Source: SIG636 sp045592105 (lineage in GTDB: Bacteria; Bacillota; Clostridia; Oscillospirales; CAG-382). From it: a stretch of 64,000 nt of DNA. The stretch spans positions 1 through 64,000 of the forward strand of contig JAZNUB010000045.1 of assembly GCA_045592105.1 (NCBI GenBank). Direction: 5' to 3'. Below are positions 17,223 to 24,660 of the stretch, one piece after another (position 1 is the first letter of the stretch; each line of letters starts with the position of its first letter). Both the position numbers and the translations under genes were made by a program. A model generated the notes under the pieces. That model had not been told where the DNA came from, ran no database searches, and was given only the letters and a program-made list of their open reading frames with translations.

Positions 17223-18417
17223 ATATATCACACCTCACGTTAATTTGCTTAAGCATATCAAAAAACGAAGGCAGGCTTTTATTAACAGCCTCTATCCCTT
17301 CTATCGCGCCGCCAACGGTTGATAGCAGTACGGTCAGCGCCATAACAACGCGGTGGTCGTTATGCCCGCAAAGCGGCTCCGTAGGCGCACACACTCCGTT
17401 TTCAACGGTTATGCGGTTATCCTCCACGGTAACGCGCACACCGCATTTTTCAAGCTCCCTTGCCATCGCCGCGCCGCGGTCACTTTCCTTTATTTTAAGG
17501 CGTGCCGTGCCTGTAAATACACCGCCGTTTTTGCAAGCGGCAAGCGCAAACAGCACGGGCCCTAAATCGGGGCAATCCGCTATATCAAGCGTTGGCTTGC
17601 TTAGCGAAAGCATTGGAAAATACATTTTATAAACCCTGTCACCCTGAAGGCTGTTTCTGTCAAGCCCGTTTATCGTAACCGCGCCGCCAAGATAGTTGAA
17701 GGCGTCAAAAAACGCGGCGTTGGAGTAATCCCCCTCTACCGAAAGCGAACGGCAAATATACTTTTGCCCACCTTTAATATAAAGGCTTCTTTCGTTTTTC
17801 CAATAGGCACTTACGCCGAAGCTGTTAAGTGCCGAAAGCGTCATATCAATATATGGCTTGCTTTCTATTTTGCCCGTTAGGTGTAGCACGCTGTCCCCCT
17901 CCGCAAGCGGAAGCGCAAACAACAGCCCGCTTATAAATTGGCTGGATACGTTTGCCGGCAGGGAATAGGTGCCGCTTTTTATTACGCCCTTAACCTTTAA
18001 AACGCCACCCTCAAGGCTGTATTGCAAGCCGTTTTTCTCACACATAGCCTTGTATATATCCAAAGGCCGCGCCATAAGACGGCTGCTGCCCGTTAGGGTG
18101 CTTTCCGTATCGGAAAGCAGGCATATAGGCACGAAAAACCTAAGCGTACTGCCGCATTCGTTGCAGTTAAGAGTTTCTTGCGGCTTTATGCTACCGTTGC
18201 CGTGTACCGTTACCGTGCCGTTTGAGTATTCGCACTCAACACCAAGCGATTTTAAACAGCTTATGGTTGCCTTAATGTCCTCCGAGGCTTCAACCCCGCT
18301 TATAACGCTAACACCGTTTGCAAGCCCCGCGCAGATAAGTAGCCTGTGCGCCATGCTTTTGGAGGGCGGTGCTGTTATAACGCCCTTTGCGGCGGATTTG
18401 TGTATCAACGCTTTCAT
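17215..18417 (-). CDS. aroA: EPSP synthase (3-phosphoshikimate 1-carboxyvinyltransferase)
   Basis: Transfers the enolpyruvyl group of PEP to shikimate 3-phosphate, step 6 of the pathway, and is the target of glyphosate. At 400 residues it is slightly short for the family (about 430). Substrate-site motifs visible are APPSKSMAHRLLICAGLA at the N-terminus, GSTLRFF, ESDRGAAMARELEKCG and GHNDHRVVMAL. The loop usually written GNAGTA is here NECGSTLRF. It starts 1 nt into the aroQ stop and its own end overlaps tyrA, so it is translationally coupled within the operon. Confidence 0.95.
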   Translation of the reverse strand: MKALIHKSAAKGVITAPPSKSMAHRLLICAGLANGVSVISGVEASEDIKATISCLKSLGVECEYSNGTVTVHGNGSIKPQETLNCNECGSTLRFFVPICLLSDTESTLTGSSRLMARPLDIYKAMCEKNGLQYSLEGGVLKVKGVIKSGTYSLPANVSSQFISGLLFALPLAEGDSVLHLTGKIESKPYIDMTLSALNSFGVSAYWKNERSLYIKGGQKYICRSLSVEGDYSNAAFFDAFNYLGGAVTINGLDRNSLQGDRVYKMYFPMLSLSKPTLDIADCPDLGPVLFALAACKNGGVFTGTARLKIKESDRGAAMARELEKCGVRVTVEDNRITVENGVCAPTEPLCGHNDHRVVMALTVLLSTVGGAIEGIEAVNKSLPSFFDMLKQINVRCDIYE

Positions 18418-18851
18418 TAGCCTTTACCGCCTTCCATAAGAAGGCGCATAGCTTCTGTATAGCCGTTTATGCCGTGCCCCGTTATCGTGGCGATGCAAGC
18501 AAGCCTTACATAGCTTATCTGCCTAAAGTCCTCACGTTCTTCTACCTTTGATATGTGAACCTCAACCGTGGGGATGCCAACCGCCTTTAAAGCATCAAGC
18601 AAAGCAATGCTTGTGTGCGTGTACGCACCGGGGTTTATCACTATCCCGTCCACATTACCGTACGCCTCTTGTATCTTGTCCACAAGCGCGCCCTCGTGGT
18701 TGGATTGGTATATCTCTGCCTCTATCCCGTTTTCGCTTGCAAACGCACATATTTTATCGCATAGCGTTTTGTAGTTTTGGCTTCCGTATACGGCGGGCTC
18801 TCTTATCCCCAGCATATTGATGTTTGGCCCGTTTATTACAAGAATCTTCAA
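18417..18851 (-). CDS. aroQ: Type II 3-dehydroquinate dehydratase
   Basis: Dehydrates 3-dehydroquinate to 3-dehydroshikimate, step 3 of the pathway. At 144 residues it has the flavodoxin-like type II fold. Catalytic motifs are INGPNINMLGIREPAVYG with the active-site Tyr22, INPGAYTHTSIALLDAL, and VEVHISKVEEREDFR with the catalytic His. It overlaps aroEK by 4 nt upstream and aroA by 1 nt downstream. Confidence 0.96.
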   Translation of the reverse strand: MKILVINGPNINMLGIREPAVYGSQNYKTLCDKICAFASENGIEAEIYQSNHEGALVDKIQEAYGNVDGIVINPGAYTHTSIALLDALKAVGIPTVEVHISKVEEREDFRQISYVRLACIATITGHGINGYTEAMRLLMEGGKG

Positions 18852-20083
18852 GAAAAATGCCTTCTTTCTATATCGTTTGCAACGCTTTGGGCGTTGCCGT
18901 TGATTTTTATAACCGTATCTGCGGTAGCTATATAGGTGCCGTACCTTTCGTTATAGCGCGCCTTTATTGCCTCTGCACTGCTTGCAAGCGGTCTATCGGG
19001 TGTGGGAAGCAATTGCTCCAGCGGTCTGTCCAAAAAATAGATGCGCCCGTTTTGCTTTAAGGCTTCAACGTTTGCGCTTCGCATTGCCGCACCGCCGCCC
19101 GTTGCTATTATACAGCCGCTGTTTGCCGATAGCTCTTTTATAACAGCCGTTTCAACGCTTCTGAAATACTCCTCGCCGTGCTTTGCAAAGATATCGGGTA
19201 TCTCCATCCCGCATTTTTGCTTTATACCCTCGTCCGTATCGTAAAAGGGGCGGTTAAGCGTTTTGGCAAGAAGCGCGCCAACCGTGCTTTTTCCGCTTGC
19301 GGGCATCCCCGTAAGCACTATGTTTTCCTTTTGCGCTAATAGCGTGCCGTGTATTTTTTCCGTAAGCGCGCCTTCGTATTCCGTGTTAAAGAACAGCTCC
19401 GATGCAAGCACCGCTTGCTTTACAAGCATATACAGCCCGCCCTCTGCTTTGATTTTTAAGGAAAGCGCTTTGGATATCAGTTTTGTACGAAGCGGGTTGT
19501 ATACAACGTCCACAACCGCGCTTAAGCCTTTAAATAAGCATAGGTCTATCGGAGTTGCCTCTATTTGCGGAAACATACCGCAAGGCGTTGTGTTGATGAT
19601 AACCCCCGCATCGTGGTGGGCTTTAACGGCTTCCTCGTAGCTTAAAGCACCGTCCCTTGCGCTTCTGCTAACCTTGTATACCTCACAAGCCCCCATTATA
19701 TTAGCGGCAACAAACGCGGTTTTGCTTGTGCCGCCCGTGCCAAGTATTAAAACCTTTTTGCCTTTAACGCCGCCAACGCGCTCTATAAGCGACTTTAGCC
19801 CCCCTATATCGGTGTTGTAGCCGTACAGCTTGCCGCCACGGTTTACAACCGTGTTTACCGCGCCTATTTGCGCCGCTTCCTCGCTTATCCAATCCAAATA
19901 CGGTATAACCGCTTGCTTGTAGGGGATGGTTACGTTTATCCCTTTAAAGCTTTTGCTTTTCATAAAGGCGTCAAGCTCTGTGCTTGCAAGCTCCTTAAGA
20001 CAGTAGCCGTATTCGCCAATCATGCCGTGTATCACAGCCGAAAAGCTGTGCGGCAGTTTCTCGCCTATCAAGCCGTATTCCAT
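18848..20083 (-). CDS. aroE-aroK: Fused shikimate dehydrogenase / shikimate kinase (AroE-AroK)
   Basis: One 411-residue polypeptide with two pathway enzymes. Residues 1 to about 250 are AroE, which reduces dehydroshikimate with NADPH: KLPHSFSAVIH, NVTIPYKQAV with the catalytic Lys, GYNTDIGG with the catalytic Asp, and ILGTGGTSKTA. From about 254 the protein is AroK, which phosphorylates shikimate: P-loop GMPASGKST (about 260), DTDEGIKQKCG, FRSVE and ATGGGAAMR. The fusion catalyses consecutive steps 4 and 5. No internal stop or frameshift is seen. It lies 3 bp after aroC and overlaps aroQ by 4 nt. Confidence 0.95.
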   Translation of the reverse strand: MEYGLIGEKLPHSFSAVIHGMIGEYGYCLKELASTELDAFMKSKSFKGINVTIPYKQAVIPYLDWISEEAAQIGAVNTVVNRGGKLYGYNTDIGGLKSLIERVGGVKGKKVLILGTGGTSKTAFVAANIMGACEVYKVSRSARDGALSYEEAVKAHHDAGVIINTTPCGMFPQIEATPIDLCLFKGLSAVVDVVYNPLRTKLISKALSLKIKAEGGLYMLVKQAVLASELFFNTEYEGALTEKIHGTLLAQKENIVLTGMPASGKSTVGALLAKTLNRPFYDTDEGIKQKCGMEIPDIFAKHGEEYFRSVETAVIKELSANSGCIIATGGGAAMRSANVEALKQNGRIYFLDRPLEQLLPTPDRPLASSAEAIKARYNERYGTYIATADTVIKINGNAQSVANDIERRHFS

Positions 20084-20086
20084 AAG

Positions 20087-21178
20087 CTAACTCCTTAAGT
20101 AGTCCGTACCGAAACGAAGCGCAAGCATATCGCAAAGTGCTATCGCCACGGCGGCATCCGCTACCACGCGCGCCCTGTGGATTATGGCGGGGTCGTGCCT
20201 GCCGTTTATTTGAAGTAAGGCGTTCTCACCCTTGAGGAAATCCACCGTGTCCTGTTTTTTGTAGATGGACGGTGTTGGCTTTATCGCACAGCGCACTATA
20301 ATGGGCATACCGTTGCTTATACCGCCGTTTATACCGCCGTTGTTGTTGGTTTTTGTGCGTATAATGCCGCCTTCTGTATAGAAGCTGTCATTAGCGCGGC
20401 TTCCCTGCATATCGGCTATGCCAAAGCCTGCCCCAAACTCCACACCCTTAACGGCGGGGATAGAAAACAGTATATGTGCCAGCGTGCTTTCAAGGCTGTC
20501 AAACCACGGCTCGCCAACGCCAGCGGGCAAGCCAAGCACCGCCGTTTCCAATACGCCGCCAACGCTGTCCCCTTCGCTTGCCGCTTGTACTATCGCGGCC
20601 TTCATAAGCTCGCCGCGCTCATCGTTAAGCACGCCAAACTGCTTGTTTTCGAGAGCCTCTATATCCTTTGCTATATCGTTAAACTCCGCATCGTTTATCT
20701 CTGCACAGCGTTTTATATGCGTGCCTATGAATATCCCCTTGCTTTTAAGCGCGCTTTGCGCTATTGCGCCTGCCGCCACCAACGGCGCAGTAAGCCTACC
20801 GCTGAAATGGCCGCCGCCGCGATAATCCTCAAACCCGTGGTACTTGCAAAACGCCGTGTAGTCCGCGTGGGCGGGGCGCGCAAGCGCGCGTGTTGCGGCG
20901 TAATCCTTGCTTTGCGTGTTGGTGTTTGGTATAAGTATGCAAATAGGAGTGCCCGTGGTGTAGCCGTTAAACACACCGCTGCAAATGGTAAACAGGTCCT
21001 CCTCTTTTCTTGCCGTGGATATTTTCCCTATCGCACGGCGAAGCTCCAAGCGGCTTTTTATATATTCCTCGTCAACCTTAACGCCGGGCGCCATACCGTC
21101 AAGCACGGCTCCTATCTGTGCGCCGTGGCTTTCACCGAAAATGCTTACCGTAACGCTTTGCCCAAAGGTGTTTTTCAT
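20087..21178 (-). CDS. aroC: Chorismate synthase
   Basis: Converts EPSP to chorismate with reduced FMN, the last common step of aromatic synthesis. At 363 residues it matches the family. Signatures are FGESHGAQIGAVLDGMAPG at the N-terminus, DYRGGGHFSGRLTAPLVAAG in the middle and GGISNGMPIIVRCAIKPTPS towards the C-terminus, with the final RHDPAIIHRARVVADA. It overlaps aroB by 4 nt and precedes the aroEK fusion by 3 bp. Confidence 0.97.
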   Translation of the reverse strand: MKNTFGQSVTVSIFGESHGAQIGAVLDGMAPGVKVDEEYIKSRLELRRAIGKISTARKEEDLFTICSGVFNGYTTGTPICILIPNTNTQSKDYAATRALARPAHADYTAFCKYHGFEDYRGGGHFSGRLTAPLVAAGAIAQSALKSKGIFIGTHIKRCAEINDAEFNDIAKDIEALENKQFGVLNDERGELMKAAIVQAASEGDSVGGVLETAVLGLPAGVGEPWFDSLESTLAHILFSIPAVKGVEFGAGFGIADMQGSRANDSFYTEGGIIRTKTNNNGGINGGISNGMPIIVRCAIKPTPSIYKKQDTVDFLKGENALLQINGRHDPAIIHRARVVADAAVAIALCDMLALRFGTDYLRS

Positions 21179-22197
21179 ATCCCCAAGCCTCCGTTTAAAA
21201 ATGCTTTAGCCGTTTGTGTAAGCTCTGCGGCGGATAGCTTTTTAAAGTATCCCTCTCCCGCTTCGTCCACCATAACCGCTATAACGCCGTTTTCCGCCAT
21301 CTTTTTGTCGTGCAGCATGGCTTTACAAGCTTCGTCTGCCCCCACGCTTGCCGCAAGCGGCAGCCCCAGCTTTTTAAGCACAGCCGTTAGGCGCGTGCGG
21401 AGTGTGGCAGAGCACATCGGCAGCATCCCCAACGCCACACATTCGCCATGGTACAGGCTGCCGTTTGCGGCACTCTCTATCCCGTGCCCTATCGTGTGCC
21501 CGAAGTTAAGCATACGGCGAAGCCCGCTTTCCTTTTCGTCCTTTTCAACTATCGTTTTCTTTATGTTAAGACAGCTTATAATTATTTCGTCTATGTTTTT
21601 ATCTATATCCTCGTTTTCAAACAGCCAAAACAGCTTTTTGTCCGAGGTAAGCGCCATTTTAACAGCCTCTGCCAGCCCGTTTGCCCATTGGCGGCGGGTC
21701 AGGGTAGAAAGCACATCTGGGTCTACCAGAACGCGCTTAGGTTGATAGAACGCGCCTACAATGTTCTTTACACCGCCAAAGTTTACGGCGGTTTTGCCAC
21801 CGATAGAGGAATCTATTTGCGATAGCACCGTGGTGGGTATGTTGTAGAAATCAACACCGCGCATATAGCTTGCCGCCGCAAAGCCCGCCAAATCGCCAAC
21901 AACGCCGCCGCCTACCGCAACAACGCAGTCCGCACGCGTAAACCCTTTTTCAAGCATTGCGGATAAAAGCTTTTCAAAGCCCTTTAGGGATTTGCTTTGC
22001 TCGCCCTCGTCTATCGTTACAACGGTAGGCTCCTTGCAAGCGCTTGCCACCGTTTCCGCATAGTTTGCGGGCACGCCGCTGTCCGTTATAACAAGCACCC
22101 TCCTGTTAAGCTTCAAAAGCTCGCCCGCTTTGCAAAGTGCGCCGCGCTCTACTATTATATCATAGCTGTTTTCGCCTAAAGCTACGGGTATTATCAT
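21175..22197 (-). CDS. aroB: 3-dehydroquinate synthase
   Basis: Cyclises DAHP to 3-dehydroquinate, step 2 of the shikimate pathway, using NAD+ and a divalent metal. At 340 residues it fits the family. Motifs are VAVGGGVVGDLAGFAAASY for NAD and substrate binding, PTTVLSQIDSSIGGKTAVN, KNIVGAFYQP, and the metal-ligand stretches LNFGHTIGHGIE and LYHGECVALGM. It starts 1 nt into the pheA stop and its stop overlaps aroC by 4 nt. Confidence 0.97.
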   Translation of the reverse strand: MIIPVALGENSYDIIVERGALCKAGELLKLNRRVLVITDSGVPANYAETVASACKEPTVVTIDEGEQSKSLKGFEKLLSAMLEKGFTRADCVVAVGGGVVGDLAGFAAASYMRGVDFYNIPTTVLSQIDSSIGGKTAVNFGGVKNIVGAFYQPKRVLVDPDVLSTLTRRQWANGLAEAVKMALTSDKKLFWLFENEDIDKNIDEIIISCLNIKKTIVEKDEKESGLRRMLNFGHTIGHGIESAANGSLYHGECVALGMLPMCSATLRTRLTAVLKKLGLPLAASVGADEACKAMLHDKKMAENGVIAVMVDEAGEGYFKKLSAAELTQTAKAFLNGGLGI

Positions 22198-23306
22198 CAG
22201 TTGCCGCTTCCTTTCTTAAGGTCTATCTCGGCAGAGTATCTGCCAACCACCTTCAGCTTATCGCAATGCTCCTTAAGCTCCGATAGCATCTGCTTGCCCT
22301 CGTCAGAGCTTTCGTCCCCCTCTGCTTCAACGTAGAAGTAATATTGCCACGCAGGCTCGCCCATCGGGCGGCTTCTAAGCGCCTTCATATTGAAGCCGTG
22401 CTTACCTATTACGTTGATAGCCTGCGCCAAAGCACCTGCAACGTGGTTTACCGTAAACAGCAGGAAGAACGTACTGTCCTTACCGTATGCCGCCTTGTTA
22501 TCCACCCTGGAGAACACTGCAAAGCGCGTTGTATTCTGTGCGCTTGCGTTTATATCGTGGTCAATAACCGTAAGCCCGTATAACGCCGCCGTTTCCGCGC
22601 TTGCTATTGCCGCCGTGTGTATATCCCCGCGCTCGCTAACGTTTTTTGCCGCTATCGCCGTGTTGGTTGCCTGTATCTGCTCAAAGCCGTGCTCCTTAAT
22701 ATACCGCGCGCATTGGCTTAACGCTTGCGGATGGCTTATAACGCGCTTGATGTCAGATGCCTTTGCGCCCTCAAGCCCTAAAAGGTTTTGGCTTATTCTA
22801 AGGTCGTATACACCGTTTACGTATAAACTGCCGTCAAACATTAAATCGGTAACCTGCCCAACCTCACCTGCAAAGCTGTTTTCTATCGGAAGCACGGCAC
22901 AGTCACACTCCCCGTCCACAACGGCGCTGTAAGCACTTTTAAAATCGGGGTACGAAACCGTTTCACCGTCGGGGAAAATGCGTGAAGCCGCTATGTGTGC
23001 AAACGCACCCTCAACGCCGCTGTATGCAACGCGTAATCCATTCATTAAGCGGTGCTGATACTGCTTTGAAAGCTCCATGTTGTACTTTAGAAAGTTGATG
23101 TAGTAGGAGCGTATATCCTCGTCCTCAACGTAAGCAGAGTTTCTGGCTATAACCGCCGCTTCACGCGCTTCGTCAAGGATAGGCAAGCCGCGCTCCGCCT
23201 TATACTTAGCAACCTGCTTTACCGCGTTCATACGCTGTGTAAAAAGCACTGCAAGCTCCTTGTCTATACGGTTTATCTCATCCCTTGCCAACGATAGCTT
23301 TTCCAT
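22197..23306 (-). CDS. pheA: Bifunctional chorismate mutase / prephenate dehydratase
   Basis: First gene of the aromatic operon; turns chorismate into prephenate and then phenylpyruvate. Residues 1 to about 85 form an AroQ-class chorismate mutase (LSLARDEINRIDKELAVLF). The dehydratase domain follows (VAYSGVEGAFAHIAA, LPIENSFAGEV, NTTRFAVF). A C-terminal ACT domain (VAGALAQAINVIGKHGFN, then RSRPMGEPAWQYYFYVE) normally mediates phenylalanine feedback. The start at 23306 is chosen because GGAGG lies 5 nt upstream; an earlier start at 23384 would lie inside the terminator hairpin of the leader. The length is 369 residues. Confidence 0.96.
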   Translation of the reverse strand: MEKLSLARDEINRIDKELAVLFTQRMNAVKQVAKYKAERGLPILDEAREAAVIARNSAYVEDEDIRSYYINFLKYNMELSKQYQHRLMNGLRVAYSGVEGAFAHIAASRIFPDGETVSYPDFKSAYSAVVDGECDCAVLPIENSFAGEVGQVTDLMFDGSLYVNGVYDLRISQNLLGLEGAKASDIKRVISHPQALSQCARYIKEHGFEQIQATNTAIAAKNVSERGDIHTAAIASAETAALYGLTVIDHDINASAQNTTRFAVFSRVDNKAAYGKDSTFFLLFTVNHVAGALAQAINVIGKHGFNMKALRSRPMGEPAWQYYFYVEAEGDESSDEGKQMLSELKEHCDKLKVVGRYSAEIDLKKGSGN

Positions 23307-23320
23307 ACCAACCTCCGAAA

Positions 23321-23368
23321 CAAAATAAAAAAGCCCACAGCCTTTTTGACAACGCCAAAAAGCGGTGG
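23321..23368 (-). terminator. Attenuator terminator of the aromatic operon
   Basis: In the leader RNA CCACCGCUUUUUG (from 23368-23356) pairs with CAAAAAGGCUGUGG (from 23348-23335), with one mismatch and one bulge, followed by CUUUUUUAUUUUG. It stands 15 nt before the pheA start codon. The left arm overlaps the proposed antiterminator segment at 23364-23376, so the two structures exclude each other. Confidence 0.85.
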
Positions 23369-23474
23369 ACCATACCTTTAACAAAACCGAACCCGTTTAG
23401 CGGGCAAGACCTTGTGCGGTGCAATCCATCGCGCATATAAAGTAGTAATAATAAAAGCCTTTAAACATTGCACC
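23364..23474 (-). promoter_or_regulatory. Mutually exclusive leader RNA segments (attenuator control)
   Basis: Segment 1 GGUGCAAU (23474-23467) is exactly complementary to AUUGCACC in segment 2 (23425-23418). Segment 2 (UGGAUUGCACC, 23428-23418) can alternatively pair with segment 3 (GGUAUGGUCCA, 23376-23366) over 10 of 11 positions, counting G-U pairs. Segment 3 shares bases with the left arm of the terminator. A ribosome stalled on the Tyr/Phe codons would mask segment 1, free segment 2 to pair with segment 3 and block the terminator. This is the classical attenuation logic, inferred here by hand pairing. Confidence 0.75.
23397..23468 (-). CDS. Aromatic operon leader peptide (Phe/Tyr-rich)
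   Basis: A 23-codon ORF beginning MFKGFYYYYF and ending with TAA at 23397-23399. Seven of its first ten residues are Phe or Tyr, including four consecutive Tyr codons flanked by Phe. It lies about 26 nt after the predicted transcript start, has a plausible GGAAAGGTG ribosome site, and is followed by an attenuator hairpin before pheA. Leader peptides rich in the end-product amino acids sense the charge of the matching tRNAs through ribosome stalling. This one should sense tRNA-Tyr and tRNA-Phe. It is too short for routine gene callers. Confidence 0.88.
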   Translation of the reverse strand: MFKGFYYYYFICAMDCTAQGLAR

Positions 23475-23500
23475 AAACACCTTTCCTAAAACTTTTCTGT

Positions 23501-23529
23501 ATTTTACACCCATTAATACGCTTTGTCAA
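23501..23529 (-). promoter_or_regulatory. SigA-type promoter for the aromatic operon
   Basis: On the minus strand consensus TTGACA (23524-23529), a 17-bp spacer and TAAAAT (23501-23506). The predicted start is near 23494, giving a leader of about 190 nt that carries the leader peptide and attenuator. Hexamers and spacing match the mntP promoter. Confidence 0.88.
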
Positions 23530-23634
23530 GCCCCTTTTTGCATAAAAACGGAATAATTATTATTTTTGCGTTTTTCCACCTTTTGGTATACTCAACAAAA
23601 GGTATTAAATTTAGATTAAAATGTTCATTTTCCA

Positions 23635-23663
23635 TTGACACAAAACAAAGCCTGTGATATTAT
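23635..23663 (+). promoter_or_regulatory. SigA-type promoter for the cohesin-dockerin gene
   Basis: TTGACA (23635-23640), 17-bp spacer, TATTAT (23658-23663). It stands 42 bp before the start codon at 23706. The promoter at 24627-24655 in front of the decayed paralogue is similar, including an AAAGC-TGT stretch in the spacer. Confidence 0.8.
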
Positions 23664-23705
23664 TACATATAAGAAGTTTAAGCTTGAAGGAATAGGTGGT
23701 TATAT

Positions 23706-24464
23706 ATGAAAAAATACTTGAATAGGCTTTTGGCTGTTATGCTTGTTGCCGTTTTGGTATGCGCTTGCATCCCTGCCGTAACGGCTTCCGCGGCAGAGGC
23801 GGAGTTTGATGTGGTTGTTACCCCTGATAAAAACAGGGTAACCTATGGCGATACCGTTACCTTTACCGTGGCGATTGAAAACATTACTGCTTCGGGCGGT
23901 TTGCTTTCGGTGGACGTGCCTTTCCGTTTTGACCCTAACGTGTTTGAGTTCGTTGGCGAAACAGCGGTTTTCCCCACCGTTTGGCAAAACCCGCAGGATT
24001 TTAGCTACAAAACCGATAAGAACGGCCTTTTGTGGCTTAGAGTGTTGGAGGATGGGGATGAGTTTTCCTCCACCGCAGGCTGTACCGAAAACAGGGCTAT
24101 ATGCTTTAGCGTTACGCTAAAGGTTAAGGACGGCGCAAAGCTTGCCGGCACTACCGTTACCACTAATGGGGACGGGGCTTTTGAAGCGGCTTGCGGCACC
24201 TGTGCGGATGGGCAGTGTACCGTTGCGTTGGGCGCAGGTAAAAGCGGCACCGTTACGATAGTTGAGTTTATTATGGGTGACGTTAATGGTGACGGCGTGG
24301 CTGACAATACCGATGCCGCTGTGATTTTGCGTTATGACGCGGGCGTTATTAACCTTACGGACGGGCAGCTTAAGGCAGGCGACGTTAACGGTGACGGCGG
24401 TGTTGATAATCTTGACGCGGCAAAAATATTGCAGTATGATGCAGGCATTATAGATAGCCTTTAA
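23706..24464 (+). CDS. Secreted cohesin-like plus type I dockerin protein
   Basis: A 252-residue exported protein. Residues 1-30 form a signal peptide ending in an Ala-rich site (TASAAEA). Residues about 33-178 look like a cohesin-type beta-sandwich: VTYGDTVTFTVAIENI, SVDVPFRFDPNVFEFVG and AICFSVTLKVKDGAK. Residues about 192-252 are a type I dockerin with two calcium-binding repeats (GDVNGDGVADNTDAAVILRY and GDVNGDGGVDNLDAAKILQY). A single cohesin followed by a dockerin is the layout of small adaptor scaffoldins, such as ScaC of Ruminococcus flavefaciens, from memory. It could extend the range of enzymes bound by a larger scaffold not in this window. Ribosome site AATAGGTGG. A terminator follows at 24487. 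Confidence 0.82.
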   Translation: MKKYLNRLLAVMLVAVLVCACIPAVTASAAEAEFDVVVTPDKNRVTYGDTVTFTVAIENITASGGLLSVDVPFRFDPNVFEFVGETAVFPTVWQNPQDFSYKTDKNGLLWLRVLEDGDEFSSTAGCTENRAICFSVTLKVKDGAKLAGTTVTTNGDGAFEAACGTCADGQCTVALGAGKSGTVTIVEFIMGDVNGDGVADNTDAAVILRYDAGVINLTDGQLKAGDVNGDGGVDNLDAAKILQYDAGIIDSL

Positions 24465-24486
24465 ACAAAATTAAATATAATCTGAG

Positions 24487-24517
24487 ATCGGGCAGCAAAG
24501 GCTTGCCCGATTTTTTT
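24487..24517 (+). terminator. Intrinsic terminator after the cohesin-dockerin gene
   Basis: Arms ATCGGGCA (24487-24494) and TGCCCGAT (24504-24511) around a 9-nt loop, followed by a run of seven T. Confidence 0.85.
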
Positions 24518-24626
24518 ATTGGGGCGATTTGCCGTTTTGCAAGGCGATTTCAGACATTTAATTATAGAGAGCAAGAAAAAACTTTGACGGGGAATTGTTA
24601 ACGTTTTTTAAAAAAATGAAAAAATG
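24518..24626. other. Intergenic spacer, no feature seen
   Basis: AT-rich stretch between the terminator and the next promoter. No ORF, hairpin or repeat of the local families is recognised. Confidence 0.5.
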
Positions 24627-24655
24627 TTGACTTTTTGGGCAAAAGCTTGTATTAT
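24627..24655 (+). promoter_or_regulatory. SigA-type promoter now feeding a gene remnant
   Basis: TTGACT (24627-24632), 17-bp spacer, TATTAT (24650-24655). The sequence a few bases after the -10 box already reads like the interior of a protein, with no ribosome site, start codon or signal peptide between. The 5' end of the gene it once served therefore seems deleted. Confidence 0.7.
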
Positions 24656-24660
24656 TATAG

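Noticed and set aside
20474..21745. A 423-codon plus-strand frame opposite aroC and aroB
   Set aside because: Spans two coupled genes in antisense; composition is that of a shadow frame.
23307..23384. Longer pheA start at 23384
   Set aside because: It would place the N-terminus inside the attenuator hairpin and lacks a ribosome site; GGAGG directly precedes the ATG at 23306.
23397..23705. T-box or TRAP-type control of the aromatic operon
   Set aside because: No T-box consensus (TGGNACCGCG-like) was found in the leader and no G/UAG repeat run for TRAP; a leader peptide with stacked Tyr/Phe codons explains the region better.
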